A DNA stretch of 35,085 nucleotides from Cyanobacteria bacterium RU_5_0 (GTDB lineage: Bacteria; Cyanobacteriota; Cyanobacteriia; Elainellales; Elainellaceae), in contig JAAUSF010000042.1 of NCBI GenBank assembly GCA_012033255.1, positions 1-35,085 of the forward strand, given 5' to 3'. The translations under genes and the position numbers were made by a program. Below, piece after piece: positions 1 through 8,107 of the stretch (its first letter is position 1; each line of letters starts with the position of its first letter). The notes under the pieces were generated by a model. That model was not told the DNA's origin. It did no database searches and worked only from the letters and a program-made list of their open reading frames with translations.

Positions 1-148
1 CAAGAGGGCAAGCGTTGAGAGCAGCATTCCTAGAAGGATGCCAGTGTTAGAGAAACTCTGTTGGTTTGGTCATAAACTAAGATACATCTTCATAGAGCCG
101 ACCACGTGATTAAGGACTTCAGGCAAATTGAGCTTTTGCAGCAGCAGC

Positions 149-179
149 CCCGCGCTCTACCCGTAGGGTGAGCGTCGGG
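149..179. repeat. Left-end hairpin of the IS605-type element
   Basis: The arm CCCGCGCTCTACCC (149-162) pairs with GGGTGAGCGTCGGG (166-179) around the triloop GTA. There are 13 base pairs and one single-base bulge on each arm. It lies about 90 bases beyond the 3' end of tnpA, as expected for the left-end palindrome bound by TnpA. Its sequence resembles the hairpin at 1942-1973. Confidence 0.7.
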
Positions 180-268
180 AAGAATGCGAGCGAGTTGACG
201 ACACTCCCCTGACCAATGCCGTAGGCGAGGGAAGGGGGGATGGAGGAAACGAGCACTCTCCTATGGTG

Positions 269-697
269 CTAGGCGGGGGAGTTCTGACTTTCGATGTATT
301 GGCGCAAAACGGATACGGTGACTCCGCCGCAAGACGCGATGAAGTATGATTCGTTCCACAGAACGTCTTTCCAGTAAAAATTATTGACGTGTTCGGCGAA
401 TTCACCTCGGATCCGGCGACTTGAAACAGACTTGATGTTGTTCACGAATTTGGCTAAGTCCATCTGCGGGTAGTACTGAAACAGCAGGTGAACATGGTCT
501 GCCTCGCCATTGAATTCAATCAGCTTGCAATCCCATTTCTGGCAGAGGTCAGAGAGGATCTCATGCAGGCGGGTTAACATCTCGCCAGTAAAAGCTTTAC
601 GGCGATACTTGGTGGTTAAGACCAAGTGCGCTTTCATGTCAGACACAGATCTGCCACTAGAAACAAAATCGTTTTTCATCGCCACTTTCGGATGCAT
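269..697 (-). CDS. tnpA: IS200/IS605 family Y1 transposase TnpA
   Basis: The 142-aa HUH/Y1 transposase excises and inserts the element as single-stranded DNA. The HUH metal-binding motif is seen as DHVHLLF (His68 and His70). The catalytic tyrosine is Tyr134 in LRQYIE near the C-terminus. The N-terminal AHLVLTTKYRRKAF is the usual first beta strand of the family. Length is normal (about 130-150 aa). The Met at 679 is an alternative start and would remove six residues. The gene is divergent from tnpB with a 38-bp gap, the IS605-type arrangement. Nothing suggests inactivation. Confidence 0.92.
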   Translation of the reverse strand: MHPKVAMKNDFVSSGRSVSDMKAHLVLTTKYRRKAFTGEMLTRLHEILSDLCQKWDCKLIEFNGEADHVHLLFQYYPQMDLAKFVNNIKSVSSRRIRGEFAEHVNNFYWKDVLWNESYFIASCGGVTVSVLRQYIESQNSPA

Positions 698-701
698 TTG
701 C

Positions 702-707
702 TATAAT
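702..707 (+). promoter_or_regulatory. Candidate -10 box for tnpB
   Basis: A perfect TATAAT lies 28 bases before the tnpB ATG, inside the 38-bp gap between the divergent transposase genes. No convincing -35 box was found, so this rests on the -10 match and its position. Confidence 0.4.
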
Positions 708-735
708 CAGTGTAGCATAAATCGATGCCGCTCAT

Positions 736-1959
736 ATGAGAACCGCTTACCAGTACCGATTACGTCTGACAACTGGACAGCAAGCCACCATTGACGAGTG
801 GTTAGAGCTTTGCCGTCGTCAATACAATTATCGCCTGGGTGAACGGTTCGACTGGTGGGAGCAAAATCGCTGTGATGTCAATGCTTGCCCACTGATTTGC
901 TATCTTCCAGAGTTGAAGGATAAGCCTGACTTCTATTCTCAGAAGCGGGATCTAGTCAACTCAAAGCAGTTGTTTCCCGAGTACAAAGATCTACCTTCGC
1001 ATACCTTGCAGGATGTGATCTCACGGGTTGATCAGACTTTTGAACGCTGGCTCAAGGGCGATAGTACCGGCAAGCGGAGTGGCAAACCTCGTTTTAAGGG
1101 GCAAGGACGTTACCGCTCTCTGTCGTTCCCTGACCCCGTAAAACCAGAGCATATTGACGGGAAGTTCATTCAACTGCCTAAGCTGGGTCAGTTGAAGCTA
1201 ATTTTGCATCGTCCCATCCCGTCAGGATTCAAAATCAAGACCGCCACCATCACCAAAAAAGCTGACGGCTACTACGTAACCTTGTCATTGCAAGATGTGT
1301 CGGTGCCCGTCCTGATGCCCGAATTACCCGTGATGGCTAACACTATCGGGATTGATGTCGGGTTGAAGTCTTTCCTGGTCACAGATGACGGGGAAGCGGT
1401 TGATATCCCGCAACCCTATCGGAAAGCCGAAAAGAACCTGAAACGGCGGCAACGTTCCCTGTCTCGCAAAAAGAAGGGTTCTAATCGCCGTAGAAAGGCG
1501 ATTAAACGAGTCGCTAAAGCGCATCTCAAAGTTGCCAATCAACGCAAAGACTTTCACTACAAGACGGCTAAAAAGCTGCTCAATAAAGGAAAGCATATTG
1601 GGCATGAAGCGCTCAATATCAAGGGCATTGCCAGAAGTCGAATGGCAAAGTCTACCCAGGATGCTGGATGGGGTCAATTCCTGCAAATTCTCTCAATCAA
1701 GGCTGAAAGAGCCGGGTTGCTAACGATTGCGGTGAATCCCAACGGCACCAGTCAGGACTGCTCAACTTGTGGACACAAAGTTCCCAAGAAAATCCAAGAC
1801 AGGTGGCATTCCTGCCCCAATTGCGGATGTGAACTCAACCGTGACCACAATGCGGCAATCAACATTAAACATAGAGCGGTAGGGCATTCCGTTCTTAAAG
1901 CTCAGGCTACGCCCGATGGGATACCAGGGGTCACTGAGAAGCCCGCGCTGTATGCGTAG
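736..1959 (+). CDS. tnpB: IS605 OrfB / RNA-guided endonuclease TnpB
   Basis: The 407-aa TnpB is a RuvC-type nuclease. Characterised family members use an RNA from the element's right end to cut matching DNA and help the element persist. All three catalytic acids appear present: Asp207 in GIDVG, Glu291 in GHEALNIKGIA, and Asp370 in NRDHNAA. Between the last two is a four-cysteine zinc ribbon (CSTCG ... CPNCG). The basic N-terminal domain and the C-terminal GVTEKPALYA are typical of cyanobacterial copies. Length is normal. The stop codon (1957-1959) lies inside the right-end hairpin, so the protein end and the IS end overlap. It appears intact. Confidence 0.93.
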   Translation: MRTAYQYRLRLTTGQQATIDEWLELCRRQYNYRLGERFDWWEQNRCDVNACPLICYLPELKDKPDFYSQKRDLVNSKQLFPEYKDLPSHTLQDVISRVDQTFERWLKGDSTGKRSGKPRFKGQGRYRSLSFPDPVKPEHIDGKFIQLPKLGQLKLILHRPIPSGFKIKTATITKKADGYYVTLSLQDVSVPVLMPELPVMANTIGIDVGLKSFLVTDDGEAVDIPQPYRKAEKNLKRRQRSLSRKKKGSNRRRKAIKRVAKAHLKVANQRKDFHYKTAKKLLNKGKHIGHEALNIKGIARSRMAKSTQDAGWGQFLQILSIKAERAGLLTIAVNPNGTSQDCSTCGHKVPKKIQDRWHSCPNCGCELNRDHNAAINIKHRAVGHSVLKAQATPDGIPGVTEKPALYA

Positions 1960-1975
1960 CATGCCTCGTCGGGAG
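1800..1975 (+). ncRNA. Possible right-end (omega/reRNA) guide RNA of TnpB
   Basis: In characterised TnpB systems the guide RNA scaffold comes from the 3' part of tnpB and the right end, with the guide read from flanking DNA. Here that would be the last part of tnpB through the 1942-1973 hairpin, with the guide from about 1980 onward. The placement is inferred from the family. The 5' end is not visible in the sequence. Confidence 0.3.
1942..1973. repeat. Right-end hairpin of the IS605-type element
   Basis: CCCGCGCTGTATGC (1942-1955) pairs with GCATGCCTCGTCGGG (1959-1973) around the triloop GTA, with one bulge and a two-base internal mismatch. The tnpB stop codon straddles the loop and the start of the second arm. 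It matches the left-end hairpin in its outer arm and in its GTA loop. Confidence 0.7.
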
Positions 1976-2064
1976 TATGTCACTAGATTCCAGATATTGC
2001 GTCATACGTGTTAGGTGCTACGGTGTATACGCCAGTCGATCGGTTTGAGATTGAACGTGGTCTT

Positions 2065-2133
2065 GCCCCCTAAATCCCCCAATTCTGCGGGACTTTGAGA
2101 GGTTCGGTTCCCCCAGAATTGGGGGTTAGGGGC
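2065..2133. repeat. Cyanobacterial palindromic repeat, CCCCC-TAAAT-CCCCC type
   Basis: The left arm (2065-2087) contains CCCCCTAAATCCCCC followed by AATTCTG. The right arm (2114-2133) contains CAGAATTGGGGG then TTAGGGGC, forming a long hairpin. Such elements are dispersed in cyanobacterial genomes. It sits between the IS and the 3' end of the CHASE2 gene. The rest of 1974-2214 holds only short TGAGGTG and CATTCATC-like tandem repeats and no gene. Confidence 0.65.
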
Positions 2134-2214
2134 GGTTTGGTAAGGATTGAGCTAGATCCGACTATTTGTGTATACACGGTAGGTGTGAGGTGTGAGGTGT
2201 CGTTCATCTTTCGT

Positions 2215-4554
2215 TCATTCGTCATTCATCTTTCGATGATTGACGATCGCCATCATCCCCCCACTGGATGCCATCAAAGTCAAGGCAGAAGGAACCAGAG
2301 GCAGCCATCCTCCGCTCAGCAAGACCATAAGACACAGTCCGTAGAGACTGCCCAATGTACCACCCAGAATCAGCCCAAAGCTCAGGTAAGGTCTTTTGAA
2401 GGAGGCTTTGGTTCGATACCATTGCCATGTCAAAGCCCCTCCGAGCAATGACCAACCTGCAATCCAAATCCACTCGCCCCACTCTGGCAACCACCAGATC
2501 AACGGTCTTTCATCCAACACAGCACTGATCATTTGACTGATCATTTGAGCATGGATAATGACCCCCGATGCGTCTTGTGAGGTTGTTCCAGATGTATACG
2601 GCGTAAAGTGTAAATCTTTATCATTTGCTGTGCCAATCAGGATAATTCGATCGCGCACTAAACTGGACAATTGTTGATCGAATGAACCGCTGAGGATGTC
2701 CTGAAGAGAGACTTGTTGGGGACTTGTCGAACGATAATTAATCAACGTTTGATATCCGGCTGCCAGATTGTTGGGGAGATGATATCCACCGGCATTGGCA
2801 GTCAATTTGGGAAATACGGTTTCGGCAATTTGTATGGCTCCAGTGGGCGATTTCTTGAGATCTTGAGATAAATAATTCAACACAATCCCCAGGCTGAAAG
2901 ACTGACTGGTAGGACATTCTGGAAGTGAGGGTATCGCCAACAACTGACGGCGGATCACATACCCAGAATCCAACGGAAAGTCAGCAAAGCCAAGCCGTTC
3001 TTTGGGAATTCCCGGTGGAGCCGCGATACTGGTGGGTCGCTCGATCGTTTGGGCAATTTCGCAGGTGGCAATAAACCGTTGATTGTGCGAGATCTGGGCA
3101 GCGAGATCTGGCGTAAATGCAAAATCGTGAAAGACATCTAAACCAATGACTTTTGGTGGGTGAGGCGCTAGCTTTTGCAGCAGTTGAGCCAGGGCTTGAT
3201 CAGACAGAGATCCCTTGCGTTCCATGCCGAGCCGATCTTGGTACTGAATATCGGCTTCCCGGATGGTGATGATTAAAATTCGATCGTCAGCGGGTTCTGG
3301 GGGACGTTGCCGCATCAGTTGGTCAAATGCCGCCAGTTCAAAGGGTTGCAAAAGACTGAGCGATCGCACCCCCAATATAACAGCAGCGACTCCCACACTC
3401 GTCAGCCAAGGAATCCATCTCGGAATATAGGCAGCGTCTGATTGGAGCCTGTGCAGTTCATGGGCAACCCAGGTTGAGTTGAAGACGGCCTGATAAATCC
3501 GGTTATTCACCACGAAATGATTCCCTTGTTTCCTCACCAAGCCAGACAGTCGTAGCTCTAAATGCTCTGGAGCATTCGTTGCCATGAGCTTTCCTCGGTT
3601 CAAAATCCGTTGATAGAGACGCAGCAGGGTGGCTGAACGAGCCGAGTGTCTCAAGAGGCGATCGCGGATGGTTCGTAAATGTTCAGGTTCGTCCTGGGCT
3701 TCCCAATGGTCAATCAGGCGCGATCGCACGAGTTCTGCAACGTGGGATTCCTCTGCTCCGATAGCAATGTGCGGCTCTCTTGCGGCAATGATCCAGCACA
3801 GTTTCTGGGTCAAAAATGGTTGTCCACTTGTCCAATGCAACACGGCTCGTAGCACCGCTTGCGGATGACTCACCTTCCCGTCTAAGCCCTTTGCCAACGC
3901 CAAACATTCATGGAATTGAAACCCTTGCAGTTCGATCGCTCGACCAATATTAAACGGGGTTACATGTTCATCGTGGATTAAATCTGACGGCGTTGCCACA
4001 CCCAGCATCACGAAGCTGAGCCGTCGATAGTTTGGTCGAGTCGATCGCTTTTCATAACAGTGGCGAATCAAGGCAAAAAACTCATCCGTGGGGAAATTTA
4101 AACCGCGTACACTATCAATTTCATCAATAAAAATGACCAGGGGTTGAGCAATTTGCGCCAATAACACCTGATCAATAAATTCTCCCAACTGTTGCACGGG
4201 TGAGAGATCGTCATGATCGCGCAACCAGGCACGTCGATTCACCTGCAAGGCAAACCCACTGATCAATTCCTGGATGATCCCGCCATACCATTGCGGAGCC
4301 GTGATCTGCTGACTCCCAATACCCGATAACTCAATCTCTGCACAGGTGATCCCTTGTCCTCGTAAACGTTCCATTGTGCGAACACGAAGAGATGATTTAC
4401 CCATCTGACGCGCATTCAAAACATAGCAATAGTCCCCTGCTAATAATGCGTTGTACAGATCGCGATCGGCTTGTCGCATTACATAGGTGGGAGCATCGGG
4501 CGGCAAACTGCCACCAGGTTGATACGGGTAACGGGCATTGAGTTCTCCGCTCAT
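2215..4554 (-). CDS. AAA-like ATPase with CHASE2 sensor domain and C-terminal membrane helices
   Basis: The 779-aa protein starts with an AAA-like ATPase domain (AAA_35 type, about residues 15-350). Its P-loop is NARQMGKSS (Lys53) and its Walker B is LVIFIDEID (139-147). A hydrophobic helix at about 388-405 leads into a CHASE2 region (about 410-680; DQLMRQRPP then ILIITI and GLDVF), an extracytoplasmic sensor type. Two or three more membrane helices follow at 690-770, and there is no kinase or cyclase output. The inferred role is coupling an external signal to the ATPase domain; the ligand is unknown. Its ATG overlaps the stop of the upstream AAA gene by 4 nt, so the two are translationally coupled. 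The last codons run into a short CATTC/CATC-rich tandem repeat. Confidence 0.85.
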   Translation of the reverse strand: MSGELNARYPYQPGGSLPPDAPTYVMRQADRDLYNALLAGDYCYVLNARQMGKSSLRVRTMERLRGQGITCAEIELSGIGSQQITAPQWYGGIIQELISGFALQVNRRAWLRDHDDLSPVQQLGEFIDQVLLAQIAQPLVIFIDEIDSVRGLNFPTDEFFALIRHCYEKRSTRPNYRRLSFVMLGVATPSDLIHDEHVTPFNIGRAIELQGFQFHECLALAKGLDGKVSHPQAVLRAVLHWTSGQPFLTQKLCWIIAAREPHIAIGAEESHVAELVRSRLIDHWEAQDEPEHLRTIRDRLLRHSARSATLLRLYQRILNRGKLMATNAPEHLELRLSGLVRKQGNHFVVNNRIYQAVFNSTWVAHELHRLQSDAAYIPRWIPWLTSVGVAAVILGVRSLSLLQPFELAAFDQLMRQRPPEPADDRILIITIREADIQYQDRLGMERKGSLSDQALAQLLQKLAPHPPKVIGLDVFHDFAFTPDLAAQISHNQRFIATCEIAQTIERPTSIAAPPGIPKERLGFADFPLDSGYVIRRQLLAIPSLPECPTSQSFSLGIVLNYLSQDLKKSPTGAIQIAETVFPKLTANAGGYHLPNNLAAGYQTLINYRSTSPQQVSLQDILSGSFDQQLSSLVRDRIILIGTANDKDLHFTPYTSGTTSQDASGVIIHAQMISQMISAVLDERPLIWWLPEWGEWIWIAGWSLLGGALTWQWYRTKASFKRPYLSFGLILGGTLGSLYGLCLMVLLSGGWLPLVPSALTLMASSGGMMAIVNHRKMNDE

Positions 4555-5930
4555 TCCTCCTCTTGCGGACGGCTTTGGAAATATTGCCGATATAAATCGC
4601 AGCGAGGGACAGCCTGATTTCCAGACAGCATGATCAACCCCATTCGCTGTAATTGGTAAGCTTGAATCGGTTCCAACTGGACAGGCTTATTTGCAACCAT
4701 CACGGTTTTTAATGCTGCATATAACGCGGGTTGTTGTTGTAAGGTTAGCCAGGATTGACGCAAATGATTGGCATAAATCCCCGCATCCGTTGGAGCAGTA
4801 GTCAGGAATTTGGGTAGGGATAGATCCGGGTGAATTTTTAAGTGGGAGAAGGCTTGTTCGAGCAAATAAGGATGTCCACCTAGCAAGTTCACCAGGGGTT
4901 CTACGATTTCGGTATCGTCTAATCCATGTTGTTTAGCAAACGCTTTTCCCTGCTCAAGAGTGAACTCTGGTAATTCGATCGGTAAACCCACATTGAAAGG
5001 AGATTGATGCAGATTCAGTTGAATATACACATCCGTTGCATGGACAATCACTAACCGCAGTTTCTTCCAGTTCTGCCGACTACGCGCCTTCTCATACCAG
5101 GATCGCAGTAAACCAAACACATCTTCGTAAATTTCTGGATAAGCAAAGAGCAGATCAACATCATCCAGGCAAATGACAAGGGGACGATCGCTCTCTGCCA
5201 AAAGATACTCTTCCAGGTACGTCGTACAACTGACCTTACTGCCCATTCCTTCCTCGTCCCAATAGTCTTCTAACTGATTGGGCATTCTCAGTTCTCGACT
5301 GAGGTTAATACAAAACCAACGCAGGAATTTATCGAGATTGGTCAAGTGAGTTTTGCGATCAGCTAACTCCAGACTTAAGCTCACGGTTCGATAGTTTTGC
5401 GCGTCTAGCTGACTGAGCAGACGGTTCATCAGAAATGTTTTGCCCATCAGCGTGGGGGCTTTAATCCGAATCAGGGAACCGGGTTGCAGGAGGGTTTCAT
5501 AACATAACGATTCGATGGGAGGGCGTTCGATATAGCGATCGCTTCCTATCGCTTCTGCTTGAATTCTATATATATCAATTTGTAAAAACTTTTCGGCATG
5601 TTTGAACCGATCCGATCCGATTATTTTCGGTTGAGCAGACTGATCATCTACAAGTTTTTGTTTTTCCCAACACCGCTTTAGGGCTTCTTTGAAGTTACTC
5701 TTCTTAACTTTTTCCCCTAATGCGTCGGACAAGGTTTTCCACAGTTTTGGTGCAACATCTTGACTGATATAACTGGTGGCATACTGATGCTTTGCAGCGA
5801 TCTGATCATACTCCTCACGCTCCCAGGCTCCCGCCAGTACGGCAATCTCAACATCGGTGAGATGTCGTTCTACGTTAGTAAGCATCACCTGATTTGCAAC
5901 TTTAATGGCTTCTTTGATATTGAAATACAT
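4551..5930 (-). CDS. HTH (vMAP N-terminal type) plus AAA-like ATPase protein
   Basis: The protein is about 459 aa from the chosen start. Residues 1-95 ([14 protein letters not shown] ... [15 protein letters not shown] ... [18 protein letters not shown]) resemble the N-terminal helical domain of cyanobacterial vWA-MoxR-associated proteins. A linker leads to an AAA-like ATPase domain (AAA_35 type) with P-loop [10 protein letters not shown] and Walker [10 protein letters not shown]. The frame extends to a GTG at 5990, but the family N-terminus begins near the Met at 5930 and the extra 20 residues look unrelated. It is the first gene of a two-gene operon with the CHASE2 protein. No effector domain is visible. 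It may act as a switch or a DNA- or partner-binding ATPase; this role is inferred. Confidence 0.8.
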   Translation of the reverse strand: MYFNIKEAIKVANQVMLTNVERHLTDVEIAVLAGAWEREEYDQIAAKHQYATSYISQDVAPKLWKTLSDALGEKVKKSNFKEALKRCWEKQKLVDDQSAQPKIIGSDRFKHAEKFLQIDIYRIQAEAIGSDRYIERPPIESLCYETLLQPGSLIRIKAPTLMGKTFLMNRLLSQLDAQNYRTVSLSLELADRKTHLTNLDKFLRWFCINLSRELRMPNQLEDYWDEEGMGSKVSCTTYLEEYLLAESDRPLVICLDDVDLLFAYPEIYEDVFGLLRSWYEKARSRQNWKKLRLVIVHATDVYIQLNLHQSPFNVGLPIELPEFTLEQGKAFAKQHGLDDTEIVEPLVNLLGGHPYLLEQAFSHLKIHPDLSLPKFLTTAPTDAGIYANHLRQSWLTLQQQPALYAALKTVMVANKPVQLEPIQAYQLQRMGLIMLSGNQAVPRCDLYRQYFQSRPQEEE

Positions 5931-6007
5931 AACGATAGACGCGATACTCGCAAATAATTTAAAACTGCTATAAGATTCACAAAACAACACCTCAATTCCC
6001 TAATATA

Positions 6008-6029
6008 CTTGAATTTATCTGAATTCAAG
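6008..6029. promoter_or_regulatory. 8-bp inverted repeat upstream of the AAA operon
   Basis: CTTGAATT (6008-6015) and AATTCAAG (6022-6029) form a perfect inverted repeat with a 6-nt centre. It lies between the minus-strand AAA operon and the plus-strand membrane-protein gene. It could be an operator or an attenuator; only position and symmetry support this. Confidence 0.35.
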
Positions 6030-6050
6030 GCATCACGCCTGAAGCTGGCT

Positions 6051-6086
6051 CAGATCCCTGGCATTCCTAGAAATGCCGAGGATCTG
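6051..6086. repeat. Strong two-part hairpin in the divergent intergenic region
   Basis: CAGATCC (6051-6057) pairs with GGATCTG (6080-6086). GGCATT (6060-6065) pairs with AATGCC (6072-6077). A two-base symmetric internal loop separates the stems. The core GCATTCCTAGAA also occurs near position 27, where it forms a smaller hairpin, so this is probably a dispersed repeat. Confidence 0.5.
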
Positions 6087-6263
6087 GAGGTTGGATGTTT
6101 AACTCAATGCCATCGAACTCCTGAATTAAACTGAATTGAACTGAACTCATCGATTTATAGATTTTTTGCATTCCTGATTTCAACCCAACTCTTCAGTCAA
6201 ATCATAAAACACACTAAAAATATGCCAAGAAAATATCCCAAAATTTGAAAGGAGAACTTCCCG

Positions 6264-6551
6264 ATGAAAATTTACTGGTCTGCGGACAGTATGCCTGCGT
6301 TAGCAAACCTGCCCCCTAAACAACGCCAAAAAATCTTGAAAACTTGTACGCGCAAGTATGCCTTCAGACATTGGCAAACCTGGATCAGTTTCTTGATATT
6401 AGCGGTGATTGTAGTTGTGGTTGGCAGATACACAGGAATGTTCGGTTTAGTGACTACTGCTGGAATCGGGTATGGCATGATTACGGCTGTCGTTAATACT
6501 GCTATATATCCTGATATTAAAAAATATGTTGAACGCGAGTTGAAACAATAA
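6264..6551 (+). CDS. Small membrane protein of unknown function
   Basis: The product is 95 aa. A strong AAAGGAGA ribosome binding site precedes the ATG at 6264. Residues 1-40 are polar and basic (PPKQRQKILKTCTRKYAFRHW). Two hydrophobic segments follow (about 41-55, ISFLILAVIVVVV, and 58-80, MFGLVTTAGIGYGMITAVV), then a charged tail. This fits a small inner- or thylakoid-membrane protein with both ends in the cytoplasm. It is divergent from the AAA operon with about 330 bp between them. I do not recognise a family. Confidence 0.75.
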   Translation: MKIYWSADSMPALANLPPKQRQKILKTCTRKYAFRHWQTWISFLILAVIVVVVGRYTGMFGLVTTAGIGYGMITAVVNTAIYPDIKKYVERELKQ

Positions 6552-6611
6552 AAATATGGCATTTTCTAAAATCTTTAAGTGGGGGTAACAAACAAAATTT
6601 CGTAGTTTCCG

Positions 6612-6690
6612 TAGGATGGGCAAGGGCGATCGCCCTTTGCCCATCGCCTCCACGCACAGGAATGGGCACACCTTGCTTTGCCCATCCTAT
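6612..6690. repeat. GTAGGATGGGCAA-type palindromic repeat
   Basis: The element starts GTAGGATGGGCAAGGG and ends TTTGCCCATCCTAT. Inside is a nearly perfect hairpin, GGGCAAGGGC / GCCCTTTGCCC, around a GCGATCGC site. It shares its ends with the elements at 7883-7993 and 27923-28033 and abuts the truncated mddA-like fragment at 6702. Confidence 0.65.
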
Positions 6691-6701
6691 GAGGGCTAGC
6701 A

Positions 6702-6837
6702 CGACGAAATTGCCCACAAATCCGATCGCATACAAAAAGGTGACAAAGAAATCGCGTAACAAACAAGACCATAAACAAACGCAGCCACTCTAGCGGTTTT
6801 GTTCTGAATAGTCGTTTGAACGGATTGAGTGAATCAC
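6702..6837 (-). pseudogene. 5' remnant of an mddA-like methyltransferase gene
   Basis: The reverse complement of this stretch aligns with the first ~46 codons of the intact gene at 18935-19708. CTAGAGTGGC and a stretch through TTTTTGTATGCGATCGG to GGCAATTTCGTCGT are shared almost base for base. It has a 1-nt deletion (GTTACGCGATTT against GTTACGTTACTTT) and extra bases near the start codon. It then stops at the GTAGGATGGGC repeat. It cannot encode a working enzyme and records an old duplication that was broken next to the repeat. Confidence 0.8.
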
Positions 6838-6871
6838 TTCAGCGATCGGAGTAGTATTCGATCCGATTACT

Positions 6872-6930
6872 GAACTATGGTAGGGTGTGTTAGCGACAGC
6901 TAACGCACCGAAAACACGATGGGGAGATGC
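6872..6930 (+). repeat. Direct repeat A downstream of the 6972-7748 gene
   Basis: The module CTATGGTAGGGTGTGTTAGC ... TAACGCACC ... ACGATGGGGAGATGC matches the one at 7781-7837. Inside, GGTGTGTTAGC / GCTAACGCACC pair as a hairpin. The flanking word TGAACTATGGTAG is itself repeated at 6871 and 6931. Confidence 0.65.
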
Positions 6931-6971
6931 TGAACTATGGTAGAAGATTGTTTTTGTTGTGCTTGAAAGCA

Positions 6972-7748
6972 TTAAGCAGTCCTGGCTTCAAGCTCTTGTT
7001 GCGGGTCTGATGGGAGTGTATGAGTCGCGTATTGGGAAACGAGACATCCGCCCGTTTGACGAAGAAATGTAGCTTTTTTTGCATAGTCAAGCAGTTCATT
7101 CGTCCAGGACTCAAACAACGAGAACACTTCGTCAACCAAAGCAAAACAACGCGCTTGGGTTGCCTCATCTATCTCAATTGCAGCCATCTCAGCATGGTCA
7201 CTGCCAGCCGCATGCCCAGACTCTAGAGCAAAGTGAAAGTCTCCACAATAACGCAGTTTAATCCCGCGTCGCGTTTCAATCCCCCTGGCTAAATCCAGCA
7301 TCGTCCTGAAGAAAACCTGTCCCGTTTCCTCGATCGCTTCAATAATCGCAATCCGTTCTACGGCATCAGCCTCTGCAATGAGCGCCGCCAATCGGTAGGT
7401 CAAGATTCGATTTTGACAGGTTTCATCCCCCCAGAGGAACCGCATCCAGTCAGTGGGGTTACACGGATGGTCAAACCCAAGCTTGGTGAAATCCTCAAGA
7501 TACCAGGGCCAATGATGATCATCCTCATAGGTGTGGAGATTGACGATCTGTTGATAGGAATCACTGGTGGGTTCCTCTCGCAGCATGTATTTGTTGATAT
7601 CCCCAAAACTCAAAATAAAGTGTGCCATGCAAGGATAAAATCCCAGCCGCTCTTCTTCAGACAGGCTAGAATCGCGCATGTATTGGAATAAGGGCAAATC
7701 GGCGTAGGCTTTCTTAGCCTCAAAGATTTTTTTCAGTACGTCTTTCAT
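6972..7748 (-). CDS. Heme-oxygenase-fold-like (possible di-iron) protein, function unknown
   Basis: The 258-aa, mostly helical, soluble protein has regularly spaced metal-ligand candidates. LHTYEDDHHWPWYLEDF holds His72, Glu75, His78 and His79. EAIEETGQVFF holds Glu137, Glu140 and Glu141. DFHFALESGHAAGSDHAEM holds His172, Glu176, His179, His185 and Glu187. This pattern resembles the heme-oxygenase-like di-iron oxidase/TenA superfamily. I do not recognise a named enzyme or substrate, so the assignment is an inference from motifs. There is no signal peptide. The gene stands alone on the minus strand, flanked on both sides by the same ~55-bp direct repeat. The start at 7748 lacks a clear ribosome binding site. 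Confidence 0.6.
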   Translation of the reverse strand: MKDVLKKIFEAKKAYADLPLFQYMRDSSLSEEERLGFYPCMAHFILSFGDINKYMLREEPTSDSYQQIVNLHTYEDDHHWPWYLEDFTKLGFDHPCNPTDWMRFLWGDETCQNRILTYRLAALIAEADAVERIAIIEAIEETGQVFFRTMLDLARGIETRRGIKLRYCGDFHFALESGHAAGSDHAEMAAIEIDEATQARCFALVDEVFSLFESWTNELLDYAKKATFLRQTGGCLVSQYATHTLPSDPQQELEARTA

Positions 7749-7780
7749 AGATAAGCTGTTCTGCTAAAAGTATCCCTAGA

Positions 7781-7837
7781 GAACTTTGGTAGGGTGTGTT
7801 AGCGGCGTAACGCACCAAAAATACGATGGGGAGATGC
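7781..7837 (+). repeat. Direct repeat B upstream of the 6972-7748 gene
   Basis: GAACTTTGGTAGGGTGTGTT ... GTAACGCACC ... TACGATGGGGAGATGC matches repeat A at 6872-6930 with few differences and the same orientation. It is followed directly by the MITE-like element at 7854. Confidence 0.65.
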
Positions 7838-7853
7838 GTTACGCTAACCGCTA

Positions 7854-7993
7854 AGGAGATTTCCGACAGATAAAATACCTGCGTAGGATGGGCAAAGGCA
7901 TCCGTGCCCATCCATGATTCTGGCTGACGATGGGCACGGGTAAGACCCTTTGCCCATCCTATGAATTGGTAGATTCTTTGCTGGAAATCTCCT
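7854..7993. mobile_element. MITE-like element, 140 bp, AGGAGATTTCC ends
   Basis: Terminal inverted repeats are AGGAGATTTCC (7854-7864) and GGAAATCTCCT (7983-7993). Inside are nested inverted repeats GTAGGATGGGCAAAGG and CCTTTGCCCATCCTAT, and GGCATCCGTGCCCATC against GATGGGCACGGGT. The inner 111 bp (7883-7993) match 27923-28033 with one difference. There is no coding capacity, which fits a non-autonomous element mobilised in trans. Confidence 0.7.
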
Positions 7994-8010
7994 AACGCCT
8001 CCTACTGGAG

Positions 8011-8102
8011 CGACACAGCTAAAATAGTGCAATAGAAATTCCTGAAAAGTGCGTTCTGGCAACGTTTAGGGGGAATGCTAATGCCTCATTTTAGCTGTGT
8101 CG
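8011..8102. repeat. MITE-like inverted repeat, 92 bp
   Basis: A perfect 15-bp inverted repeat, CGACACAGCTAAAAT (8011-8025) and ATTTTAGCTGTGTCG (8088-8102), encloses 62 bp with no gene. It lies end to end with the AGGAGATTTCC element before it and the CCCAGTTTTG element after it. Confidence 0.55.
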
Positions 8103-8107
8103 TACCA

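Larger units (their letters stand above)
149..1973. mobile_element. IS200/IS605-group insertion sequence (tnpA and tnpB divergent)
   Basis: A single-strand-transposing element holding a Y1 transposase on the minus strand and TnpB on the plus strand. The limits given are the outer feet of two related imperfect hairpins (149-179 and 1942-1973). Both begin CCCGCGCT, turn on a GTA triloop and end GTCGGG. Elements of this family carry such subterminal hairpins instead of terminal inverted repeats, and the true cleavage sites lie slightly outside them. I could not assign the exact cleavage tetranucleotides, so the real element is probably some tens of bases longer on each side. Both reading frames are intact, so the element may be active. 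Confidence 0.8.

Noticed and set aside
157..268. Possible structured RNA between the left-end hairpin and tnpA
   Set aside because: Short complementary runs exist (ACTCCCC at 203 and GGGGAGT at 276; AGCAC/GTGCT around 250). They are weak and can be explained by the G/C-rich non-coding end of the IS.
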